64,000 nucleotides of DNA from CAVPUA01 sp963708805 (GTDB taxonomy: Bacteria; Actinomycetota; Actinomycetes; Mycobacteriales; Jatrophihabitantaceae). The notes beneath the pieces are model-generated. The model did no database searches. It worked only from the letters and a program-made list of their open reading frames with translations, and was not told the origin of the DNA. Location of the stretch: the NCBI GenBank assembly GCA_963708805.1, contig CAVPUA010000003.1, forward strand, positions 1,984,001 through 2,048,000, given 5' to 3'. A program made the translations under genes and the position numbers. This document shows positions 55,022 through 63,005 of this stretch, piece after piece (within the stretch, counting starts at the first letter, position 1; every line of letters starts with the position of its first letter).

Positions 55022-57756
55022 ATGGCGGCGAAGGCGCACTACCCCGACCTTTACGGACGGCGAACTGAATGCCAGACGTTGGCCGACCGCATTGCCCAAG
55101 CTCGACGAGGGTATGGGGGCGGATTGGCGATTCATGGGGACGAGGGCATCGGCAAGACGGCTTTGTTGGACGCGGCCGTTGAGATGTCAGTGGACCTGCA
55201 GGTGGTCCGACTCGTAGCCGCGGAATCCGAGCGACGGTTGGCCTACGCCGGCATTCAGCAACTGTGTGCTCCGTTGGTCGGCTATCTCGGGAAGCTGCCT
55301 GCGCCCCAGCGTGACGCCCTGCAGATTTGCCTCGGTGACCGGGCGGGGGGATAGGCCCAGTCGTCTTATGGTCGGGCTCGCCATTCTCGGGTTGCTGACC
55401 GAGGTGGCCCAAGAACGCGGGGTCATGTGCACGGTCGACAACGTCCAGTGGTTGGACCGGGTTTCGATCGAGGCCTTGGTGTTCGCCGCGCGCCGGCTCG
55501 GCTCCTGCTCGGTATTGATCATCCTCGCGACCCGACGCATAGGGCCCGAGTTGGCTGGCCTGCCGCAACTGAAGCTGAGCGGACTTCGAGACCAGGACGC
55601 TCGCGATCTGCTGTCGGCTGCCGCGCGATGGCCGTTGGACGAACGGGTTCGGATCAGTCCTGGCGGAAACAAGTGGCAACCCGCGGACATTGATCGAGGT
55701 CCCTGGGAGTTTGGCGCCGACCCGGCTCGCCGGCGGTTTCGGTTTACCAGACGCGTCCGATGACGACGTGTCCGCGTCGGTCAGGCGCGCAGTGGGCATG
55801 CTGGCGCCGCGCGCTCGGCTTGCCGTGGTCACCGCAGCCGCCGATCCGACCGGTGATCCGACCTTGCTCTGGCGGGCCATCGAACGCTTGGGAATGGCCG
55901 GCGACGCGATCGCTCCGGCCGTCGACTCTGGGCTCCTCACGATCGGACCTCGCGTTGTCTTCCGGCACCCAGCCGTCCGCTCGGTCGTCTATCGATCGGC
56001 GCCGCCGCGCGATCGCCGGGCCGCGCACCGTGCTCTGGCCCAAGTGACTGTGAAGCCGGTGGACCGGGATCGCCGGGCCTGGCACCAGGGCATGCGTCCT
56101 CGGGCCCTGACGAAGCCAGCGCGGCCGAGCTCGAGCGGACGGTTGGCCGAGCGCAGCATCGAGGTGGTCTGGCGGCATCGGCCGCCTTCCTCGAGCGCGC
56201 GGCGCTGCCACACCATCTGCATCACGACGATCGTTGCGGGCCCTGGCCGCGGCCGACATCGCGCTACAGGCCGGCGCGCCGGAGGCGGCGATCAAGGTCC
56301 TGGAGATGGTCGATCCGGATCTCCCCGGCGACGACCAGGCGCGGGCCGACGTCATTCGCTTGCTGGCGCTGGCCCAGACTCGCATCGGCGACGCACTCAG
56401 CTGCTCGTCGACGCAGCTCGGCGGCTGGACGGGGTCAACGTCGCTCAAGCCCGGGTGGCTACCGGGACGCACTCGGGACGGCGATCAGCGCTGCTGGACT
56501 GGCCGCCCCCGGCAGCAGAACGACGGACGTCGTGCTGGCCGTGCGGCAAGCTCCGCACGCGGAACGGTCCTCCGCGCCCGTTGTGCTGCTCGATGGTGTT
56601 GCGGCCTGCGTCGGCGGAAGTTACGAAGTGGGCGCCGCGTGGCTGCGCGAGGCGCTGACGATCTTTCGTCGTTCATCAGGGACGGCCGACGAGCTTCGCT
56701 GGCTGCCTCTGGCCTGCACGGCTGCGTTCCTGACGTGGGACGACCAGGCGTGGGACACCTTGTCCAGGCGACGAGTCCGCTCGCTCGATAGGCCGGGGCC
56801 CTCGCTGACCTGCCGGGAGCGCTCTCAACACTGGCGTACGTGCAATTGGTGGGCGGTGATCTCGCCGCGGCCGAGTCATCGGTGAACGAGGCGAAAGCCA
56901 TACCGCCGCCATCGGAGTTCGACCGCTGGTCAACGACGGGGTTGGCATCGCCGCGTTGCGAGGGCGGATCGACCCGACTCTCAGCATGGTCGAAAGTGCC
57001 GCCGCCGACGCCACGGCGCGGGGGGAGGGCCTCGAAATCGTTCGCTCCAACTGGGCAGCTGCAGTGCTTCACAATGCGTGGGGTCATTACGACCAGGCGT
57101 TTTCCGCGGCCGAAGAGGCCATCCGATCGGCCGGCTCGCCAACTCTCGCCGGCTGGGCGATGGCCGAGTTGATCGAGGCCGCGGCCCGAACCGATCGGGC
57201 TGGTCGTGTCGCCCAGGCGGTGGCCGATCTTTCGTCGACCACCGCAGCGGCCGGGACGAACTGGGCCCTCGGCGTTCGATCTCGGTCTCTCGCCCTTGTC
57301 AGCGACGGCGACACAGCGGAGCCTCTCTATCTGGCCGCGCTGGATTTCCTCACCAAGTCGAGTGCGCGCCTCGATCTGGCCCGCGCCCACTTGGTTTACG
57401 GGGAATGGCTACGCCGCGAAAATCGCCGCATCGATTCTCGTGAGCAGTTGCAGCGGGCTCTGGACATATTCGAAGCGATGGAGGCAGACGGTTTCGCCGC
57501 CCGGGCTCGGCGCGAACTGTTGGCGACCGGCCAGCACAGCCGCAAACGCGGCCCCGAAACAAGCAGCGAACTGACCGACCAAGAAACACAGATCGCCGTT
57601 CGGGCGCGCGACGGACTGACCAATGTCGCAATCGGCAACGAGTTGTTCCTCAGCCCGCGCACCGTCGAATGGCACCTGCGCAAGGTGTTCATGAAGCTCG
57701 GCATCACCTCACGCCGCCAGCTGCCCAGTGCGTTGGGCGAGCGGCACCGCATTTGA
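55022..57756 (+). CDS. Large ATP-binding LuxR regulator (LAL/MalT-like), frameshifted as assembled
   Basis: ATG 55022 to stop 57756, about 910 residues with five or more frame changes. Order: AAA-type ATPase with YGRRTECQTLADRIAQARRG, Walker A GDEGIGKTALL and a Walker B-like VDNVQWLDRVSIEALVF; middle helical (TPR-like) region including LLDGVAACVGGSYEVGAAWL and NWAAAVLHNAWGHYDQAFSA; and a C-terminal LuxR domain LTDQETQIAVRARDGLTNVA with TVEWHLRKVFMKLGI. LAL proteins are ATP-dependent activators. It faces away from the receiver gene and precedes the VOC/MOSC unit with paired operators 10 and 11. Confidence 0.78.
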
Positions 57757-57769
57757 TGCTACGGCTGGC

Positions 57770-57788
57770 GCCAGTGCTATCCCCTGGC
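57770..57788. promoter_or_regulatory. Island operator site 10
   Basis: GCCAGTG-CTATC-CCCTGGC, 7-5-7 dyad with one asymmetric pair. It begins 13 bp after the LAL stop and is 27 bp centre-to-centre from site 11. Confidence 0.82.
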
Positions 57789-57796
57789 GTAACCAA

Positions 57797-57815
57797 GCCA
57801 GGGACCTTCACTGGC
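57797..57815. promoter_or_regulatory. Island operator site 11
   Basis: GCCAGGG-ACCTT-CACTGGC, in tandem with site 10 and 67 bp upstream of the VOC start at 57883. Confidence 0.82.
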
Positions 57816-57882
57816 TCGACCGGCACGAATCCGCGTCAGCGTCCTCGTATCGGAATCCGCCTGCCCGACCAGGAGACGCGCA

Positions 57883-58500
57883 ATGGACATGAAACTCGAA
57901 GTCGTCGTAGTCCCGGTGTCCGACGTCGACCGGGCACTTCAGTTCTACAAGAGCTTGGGGTGGCGTCTGGACGCCGACGTCTCGACGGACGAGAAGTTCA
58001 GAGTCGTGCAATTGACGCCATCCGGCTCACCGACGGCCATCATCTTCGGGACGGGCATCACCACGCAGGCGCCCGGTTCGGCGCAGGGGTTGCACCTTGT
58101 GGTCGATGACATCGACGCCGCCCGCCAGGAGTTGGTCGACCACGGAGCGGACGCCAGCGGGGTGTTTCATGACGCGGGTGGCGTCTTCCACCACGCCGGA
58201 ACCGAAGCTCGCTTGGCCGGCCCGGATCCGGATCGGCGCAGCTATTCCTCGTTCTTGTCGTTCAGCGACCCGGACGGGAACGGTTGGGTCCTGCAGGAAA
58301 TCACCACCCGACTGCCCGGGCGCGTCGACCCGACGAGGACGGTCTTCACCTCGCCGGCTGATTTGGCCGGTGCGCTTCGGCGAGCTGCGGCCGCCCACGG
58401 AAAGCACGAGACGCGCATCGGGCACGAAGATCCGGATTGGCCGGCCTGGTACGCCGACTACATGGTGCGGGAGCAGGCTGGAAGCGAGTTGCCGTCGTGA
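57883..58500 (+). CDS. VOC-family protein with C-terminal extension, paralogue of 31262-31759
   Basis: 205 residues from ATG 57883. The VOC domain (residues 1-145) shares LEVVV.PVSDVDRA, LGWRLDAD, VVQLTP, FHDAGGVFHHAG and RRSYSSF with the protein at 31262-31759. An extra C-terminal segment of about 55 residues ends ADLAGALRRAAAAHGKHETR then DWPAWYADYMVREQ, a helical tail often attached to such VOC proteins. The reaction is unknown. Paired operators lie upstream and the MOSC-reductase gene follows 79 bp downstream. Confidence 0.87.
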   Translation: MDMKLEVVVVPVSDVDRALQFYKSLGWRLDADVSTDEKFRVVQLTPSGSPTAIIFGTGITTQAPGSAQGLHLVVDDIDAARQELVDHGADASGVFHDAGGVFHHAGTEARLAGPDPDRRSYSSFLSFSDPDGNGWVLQEITTRLPGRVDPTRTVFTSPADLAGALRRAAAAHGKHETRIGHEDPDWPAWYADYMVREQAGSELPS

Positions 58501-58579
58501 CGTATGCCGCCGTTCATGATCCACTGCCAGGGAAGGCGCACGTGGACAGAACGGCGGAACGCAGTGCGGAGGTTGATCA

Positions 58580-60307
58580 GTGGCGACGCTGTTGTCGGTG
58601 AACGTCGGTCGACCGCGCGACATCGAATGGAAAAATCGTCTCGTGCACACCGGGATCTGGAAGGCCCCGGTGGCGGGGCCGGTGATGGCGCGCCGGCTGA
58701 ATCTTGACGGAGACGGCCAAGGGGATCTGGCGGGGCACGGTGGCGAGCAGCGCGCCGTGATGGTGTATCAGGTTGAGTCCTACGAACACTGGCGTCACCA
58801 TCTAGGCCGGACCGATCTCACCTTCGGGATATTCGGTGAGAACTTCACGGTGGCGGGGCTGCCCGACGACGAGGTGTGCATCGGCGATCGGTACGCCATC
58901 GGTGACGCCCAGTTCGAGGTGACTCAACCGCGGACGACGTGTTATCGCGTAGGGGTCCGGTTGGGCGAGCCGCAGATGGCCGCGCTCCTTGTTTCTCACC
59001 ACCGGCCCGGCTTCTACCTGCGCGTGGTGCGGGAGGGCTTGGTACGGGCCGGCGACGACATCGTCAAGATCGCCCCTGGCTCGGAGCAAATCAGCGTCGC
59101 CTCGACCGACGGCTTGCTGTACCTCCCCGACGGCAACATCGACACGATGCGCCGGTTGCTGAAGGTGTCCGCGCTCAGCCCCGGCTGGCAGGGGTCGTTC
59201 CGGGACCTGGTTGAGCAGAATGATCACCCGCGAACCGGGTCGGCGGCGCCCCGGGAGCCGAGCTGGGCCGGCTTTCGACGAATGCGGATAGCCCGCCTGG
59301 AGCACGAAACCGATCTCGTTACCTCGCTCTATCTGCAGTCAGTGGGTGGGGGTGGTCTACCCGTGCCGCTGGCCGGGCAGTACATCACGCTTCGGCTGCC
59401 CGGAGCCGGCGAACCCGCCCCGGTGCGGAGCTACTCGCTGTCGGCGTCGACGGCCGACACCTATCGCATCAGCGTCAAACGGGAGAGCCACGGTTTGGCG
59501 AGCGCCTACGTCGCGACGAGGCTGGCCGTCGGTGATGAACTCGATGTCGCGGCGCCGCGCGGTGAGTTCGTCCTCACCGATGACAACCAGCCTGTCTTGT
59601 TGATCTCGGCAGGTATCGGGGTCACACCGGTCCTCGCCATGCTTCAGGCGCTGGCTGCGCAGGGGAGTAGTCGGGTGGTGTGGTGGCTGCACACGACGAA
59701 CCGGCCGGCCACGCAGGCCTTCGCCGCTGAGGCGCGTCAGTACCTGGGATCGCTGGCCGCCGCGAAAAGCCACGTCTTCTATACCGACGATGCGGGCTGC
59801 GTCGACGACGAAGGAGTGACTCACGGCCGGCTCGACCGGGAGGCGCTCGCCGCGCTCGAGCTGCCCACGGATGCGACCGCATACGTCTGCGGTCCGGCCG
59901 GCTTCATGGATGCAATGACGGTGTCCCTGGCCGATCTGGGTCTGGCACCGAGCCGCATCCGCACCGAGATCTTCACGACGCTGTCGGCAATAAACCCCGG
60001 AGTCGTGTCGTCCGACGGGCCGGCGCCGCACCTTCCGCCTCGAGTTGGTACCGGGCCCAAGGTCACGTTTGCCCGCGCTGGGCTGACCGCGCCGTTTGAC
60101 GACGAGTTGGCGAGTCTGCTCGAGTTCGCCGAGGCCTGCGATGTCCCCACCCGATGGTCCTGCCGAACGGGCGTCTGCCATACGTGCACGACGCCGTTGC
60201 TGTCGGGGGCGGTCACTTACTCGCCGAGCCCACTCACCAACCCCGAACCCGGTAACGTCCTGCTGTGCTGCAGCCGCCCCAGTTCGGAGTTGGTGCTCGA
60301 TCTTTAG
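58580..60307 (+). CDS. MOSC domain fused to ferredoxin-NAD(P) reductase and 2Fe-2S ferredoxin
   Basis: 575 residues, intact. Residues about 1-220 are a YiiM-like MOSC domain (GEQRAVMVYQVESYEHW, IFGENFTVAGL, and the conserved Cys in TQPRTTCYRVG). Residues about 235-470 are an FAD/NAD(P) reductase (PVRSYSLSAST for FAD, LLISAGIGVTPVLAML for NAD(P), AYVCGPAGFMDAM). The C-terminus is a plant-type 2Fe-2S domain with Cys ligands in RWSCRTGVCHTCTTPL and LLCCS. The fusion suggests a self-sufficient molybdenum-sulfur or N-hydroxylated-compound reductase. Operators 10-11 lie upstream of the preceding VOC gene. Confidence 0.88.
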   Translation: MATLLSVNVGRPRDIEWKNRLVHTGIWKAPVAGPVMARRLNLDGDGQGDLAGHGGEQRAVMVYQVESYEHWRHHLGRTDLTFGIFGENFTVAGLPDDEVCIGDRYAIGDAQFEVTQPRTTCYRVGVRLGEPQMAALLVSHHRPGFYLRVVREGLVRAGDDIVKIAPGSEQISVASTDGLLYLPDGNIDTMRRLLKVSALSPGWQGSFRDLVEQNDHPRTGSAAPREPSWAGFRRMRIARLEHETDLVTSLYLQSVGGGGLPVPLAGQYITLRLPGAGEPAPVRSYSLSASTADTYRISVKRESHGLASAYVATRLAVGDELDVAAPRGEFVLTDDNQPVLLISAGIGVTPVLAMLQALAAQGSSRVVWWLHTTNRPATQAFAAEARQYLGSLAAAKSHVFYTDDAGCVDDEGVTHGRLDREALAALELPTDATAYVCGPAGFMDAMTVSLADLGLAPSRIRTEIFTTLSAINPGVVSSDGPAPHLPPRVGTGPKVTFARAGLTAPFDDELASLLEFAEACDVPTRWSCRTGVCHTCTTPLLSGAVTYSPSPLTNPEPGNVLLCCSRPSSELVLDL

Positions 60308-60345
60308 TCAGCTGGCGGCAGTTCCGTATCGCCGAATTCCGTGGT

Positions 60346-60819
60346 CTAGCTCGGTGGCGGCGTGGATCCGTGCAGGACAAGCACCGGGCAGGTCGCGTGT
60401 TCGGTGCAGGCTGCACTCACGGAGCCGAGAAGCAGGCCGGTGAATCCACCGCGGCCTCGGTTGCCGACGATCAACATTCGCGCGCCCTTGCTGACTTCCA
60501 GGAGAACCTTGGCGGCGTTGCCCTCACGGACCGTCAGCTTGAGTCCGGCCGGGCGCGACTCGCCGAAGACTTTGTCTATGGTCGCGGTCAGAACTTTCTC
60601 GGAGTCCGAAGCTGGGTCCCAGTTTTCCGGCACCACCTCCCAACCCGCGCCGAGCCAGCCGAGCGGTGTGAACGGCTCCCAGGCCATCACTGCCTCCAGG
60701 TTGCCCCCAGCCGCCGTGGCCACGAACTGCGCCCAACGAAGCGCGTGCTCACTGGGTTCTGATCCGTCGACCCCGACAACGATCCGGCTGAGCGAGCTGG
60801 GCTTCTGGTCGCTGGTCAT
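60346..60819 (-). CDS. Universal stress protein (UspA family)
   Basis: 157 residues. Starts SLSRIVVGVDGSEPSEHALR and ends with the ATP-binding signature VGNRGRGGFTGLLLGSVS followed by CPVLVLHG, so it should bind ATP. In related actinobacteria such proteins are induced by hypoxia and growth arrest. Its start is 29 bp downstream of the second USP gene's stop, so the two form one unit, read away from operator site 12. Confidence 0.9.
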   Translation of the reverse strand: MTSDQKPSSLSRIVVGVDGSEPSEHALRWAQFVATAAGGNLEAVMAWEPFTPLGWLGAGWEVVPENWDPASDSEKVLTATIDKVFGESRPAGLKLTVREGNAAKVLLEVSKGARMLIVGNRGRGGFTGLLLGSVSAACTEHATCPVLVLHGSTPPPS

Positions 60820-60848
60820 AGCTGCTCCTGGAGGGTTCGGGTGTTCAG

Positions 60849-61307
60849 CTAGGGCATGCCGGGCGTCTTGAGGACCGGCCCATCACCCAGCCGAGACCGT
60901 CGACCGTGCGGATCGACGTCGGGCACGACGAGGACCGAGCATGGAGCCGCCAGCACGACGTCGCGGGCAGTGCTGCCCAGGACTCGCTTCGCTAGCCAGG
61001 ACCGTTGATGCAGGCCGAGCACGATGAGCCCCGCGTCCACCTCGCGAGCAACGTCGAGCAGGACCTCTGCCGGTGATTTCGTCTCGTCCGTGAACTGGCG
61101 CAGGGCGCACTTGACGCCGTCGGCCCCGAGTTGCGCGAGAACAGCGTCGAGATTGCGGTCGTCGGCCGCAGTCGGCTCGATGTATCCGAGTGGACTCACG
61201 ACGTTGACGACCAGCACCTCCGCGTCGCGAGATCGCGCTTCGCGCTCGGCTTCATGAATCGCTGACAGGCCAGTGGCGGTCGGAACGTAGCCGATCACGA
61301 TGGTCAC
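60849..61307 (-). CDS. Universal stress protein (UspA family)
   Basis: 152 residues. TIVIGYVPTATGLSAIHEAE, DAGLIVLGLHQRSWLAKRVL then GSTARDVVLAAPCSVLVVPD. The ATP-loop G-2x-G-9x-G(S/T) is altered (GLHQRSW...GST), so nucleotide binding is less certain than in the neighbour. First gene of the pair; operator site 12 is centred 148 bp upstream. Confidence 0.88.
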   Translation of the reverse strand: MTIVIGYVPTATGLSAIHEAEREARSRDAEVLVVNVVSPLGYIEPTAADDRNLDAVLAQLGADGVKCALRQFTDETKSPAEVLLDVAREVDAGLIVLGLHQRSWLAKRVLGSTARDVVLAAPCSVLVVPDVDPHGRRSRLGDGPVLKTPGMP

Positions 61308-61688
61308 CGGGAGCTCCCGCTGCCCGCCGCCGGGTACGGGAGCGGGTGCTCAGACACGCAGAACAACATGGTTCCCCCTAGGACGGCGCGTTTGGCGATG
61401 GAGAAAGCCGTTGATGTCACGATGCCGTCGAGTCCGCCGCTTCGCGCCCGTGTCCATCCCTGGGCGTCGACCGGTCTTGGCCCGGATCAGCACCCGAATC
61501 TCAGGGAGCACGCATCGCGCCGAACAGGGAGCCCGCTAGGAAGCCGAGCAGAAGAGGCCGGGTGTGATCCCGTCGGTTCGGTCCGCCGCCGAGTGGACGG
61601 CGCCCGTCTCACGTGCCTGGCTGACGGGTTCGAGATCGAGCACGGCTGGGGCTGACCCGAGTTACGCGGCGCCGTCCTGCACCTTCGA
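61308..61688. other. 381-bp stretch without a convincing gene, containing operator site 12
   Basis: No reading frame has a start, ribosome site and family match. A minus-strand stretch near 61500-61600 encodes a short hydrophobic peptide (LLLGFLAGSLFGAM) but has no start. A CCCCCTAGG element near 61376 recalls the repeats at 8928-8961. The region probably holds the promoter of the USP pair. Confidence 0.5.
61446..61464. promoter_or_regulatory. Island operator site 12
   Basis: GCCCGTG-TCCAT-CCCTGGG, preceded by TCGC like sites 3, 4, 6 and 7. It is the last site found, upstream of the two universal stress protein genes. Confidence 0.8.
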
Positions 61689-62189
61689 CTACTTGATGAC
61701 GGCGTCGATCGTCTTCTTGAGCGCGCTGGGCTGGGCCGGGCTTCGCGGTGCCTTCTTCTTGGCTTCCAGGAGCTGCACGCCGAGCTCGGCGAGTTGCTTG
61801 CGACCCAGTCCGGCGCGAACCTTCGGGAACCAGTCTTCTTCTTCCTCGTCGATGTGATGGGTGACGTTCTCGATGAGCACGGTGGTCTTGGCGTCGAACC
61901 GCTCCGCGTCAGGGCTCATGGGGACCAGTTCCATGACCAGCAGATCGGCCACATGATGCTCCTCGTAGGACTCGAGGACGTCGTCCTCCAGATCGGGAAG
62001 AAGTCGCCGGACCTCCGGGTACATGACCTCGTTCTCGATGTAGGTGTGGACCGTGAGCAGTTCGATCATCTTCTTGACCAGGTCGCCCTTGGCCTTGGTG
62101 GCGCCGTCTCCGGCCTGCTCGAACTTCTTGAAGATCGCTTTGATCTCCTTGTGGTCGGCCTTGAGCAACACGATCGCGTCAGTGGACAT
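61689..62189 (-). CDS. Hemerythrin HHE-domain protein
   Basis: 166 residues from ATG 62189 (GGAGAGGAA upstream). Two HHE-type helical hairpins: LLKADHKEIKAIFKKFE, VHTYIENEVMYPEVRRLLPD, YEEHHVADLLVMEL and VTHHIDEEEEDWFPKVRAGL, with the His and Glu residues for a di-iron site. A Lys/Pro-rich tail follows. Such proteins bind oxygen or nitric oxide or act in iron homeostasis. No certain 19-bp operator lies before it. Confidence 0.88.
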   Translation of the reverse strand: MSTDAIVLLKADHKEIKAIFKKFEQAGDGATKAKGDLVKKMIELLTVHTYIENEVMYPEVRRLLPDLEDDVLESYEEHHVADLLVMELVPMSPDAERFDAKTTVLIENVTHHIDEEEEDWFPKVRAGLGRKQLAELGVQLLEAKKKAPRSPAQPSALKKTIDAVIK

Positions 62190-62250
62190 TGCTGTTCCTC
62201 TCCGAGCCAGGTGGCCACCGTGTGCGGGCGGCATGAACGAGGAGGCGGCC

Positions 62251-62403
62251 TCAGCCAGCGGGCTCGTTCTCGGCGTTCTCGGCCGCCTGCCGTTCGCCGA
62301 CGGGATGCCGGGTTGCCCTCGGATCGTCAGAGACGCTGCCCTGAGAGGGATCTTTCTCGGCTGCGGGCTGGTGATCGGTGTCTGGCGTAGTTTCGTCGGT
62401 CAT
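62251..62403 (-). CDS. Small acidic hydrophilic protein, hypothetical
   Basis: 50 residues (ATG 62403, AGGA seven bases upstream; TGA 62251-62253), too short for normal ORF cut-offs. Rich in Asp, Glu, Thr and Pro, probably disordered; it ends GERQAAENAENEPAG, a tail I have seen on similar tiny actinobacterial proteins. Lies upstream of hemerythrin on the same strand and may be co-transcribed. Confidence 0.55.
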   Translation of the reverse strand: MTDETTPDTDHQPAAEKDPSQGSVSDDPRATRHPVGERQAAENAENEPAG

Positions 62404-62568
62404 CGGGTGTCCTGTCCTGAGCGCGTGGAAGTCGCGGCAGCGACGTACCCAGATGTAGAGACTCGTAACGCCGCCGCCTCACCTTGCCGGCGGAGATTCG
62501 CGTGTTTAGCGTCGTCGGACGAGGTCCTGACCACGGCCGGAGAACTGGCCCCGGGAGAAAGGCACGCG

Positions 62569-62931
62569 ATGCCTCAGTACGTGCTGACTCTGGATGCCCA
62601 CGCGATGGACGACTTCCGCGCGGAGGACATGCCCGATATCGCCCGCGCCGCGCACGCGGTCAGCCAAGAGGCCATCGACGCCGGCGTGTGGGTGTGTGGC
62701 AGCGGACTGGAGAGACAACGGGCGAGCGTCGTCTCGGCCGACGGAACGGTCACCGATGGTCCGGTGGTGACGGTCGGAGGACTCACCGTGATCGAGGTTC
62801 CCTCCCGCGACGCGGCGCTCGAGTGGGCCGCCAAGTGGGCGATTGCGTGCCGCTGTGACCAGGAGATCTGGGAACTCGGCGTCGACCCGGAGATCGACGC
62901 CATGCGACGCGCGGCTGCTCTCCGAGGATGA
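62569..62931 (+). CDS. YCII-related (DGPF-type) domain protein
   Basis: 120 residues from ATG 62569 with GGAGAAAGG upstream; the longer frame to 62044 is antisense to hemerythrin and rejected. The ferredoxin-like YCII fold shows MPQYVLTLDAHAMDDF, GVWVCGSGLERQRASVVS and VTDGPVVTVGGLTVIEVPSR. Such proteins often sit beside ECF sigma factors; none is seen here. Function unknown. Confidence 0.78.
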   Translation: MPQYVLTLDAHAMDDFRAEDMPDIARAAHAVSQEAIDAGVWVCGSGLERQRASVVSADGTVTDGPVVTVGGLTVIEVPSRDAALEWAAKWAIACRCDQEIWELGVDPEIDAMRRAAALRG

Positions 62932-63005
62932 CTGACAGCATGACCGACCGGACGTCGTACTGCTCGAGTCTTCCGGGCCCGTCCACGGCCTGAAAACATT
63001 GGCTG

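Noticed and set aside
28651..57756. Calling all frameshifted genes pseudogenes
   Set aside because: Full-length homology, intact catalytic motifs and conserved operators make assembly indels more likely for most; only the SDR and DUF4331 remnants are treated as broken.
27634..61464. Reading the repeated dyad as a mobile-element end or CRISPR-like repeat
   Set aside because: Copies are short, irregularly spaced, have variable centres and sit in promoters of unrelated genes; no transposase or spacer arrangement is present.
61500..61620. Short hydrophobic minus-strand peptide LLLGFLAGSLFGAM as a gene
   Set aside because: No start codon or ribosome site, about 33 codons after an upstream stop, no family match.
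62210..62232. GCCAGGTGGCCACCGTG before hemerythrin as an island operator
   Set aside because: Half-sites resemble the motif but the spacing and right arm do not fit; only 25 bp from the start. Not counted.
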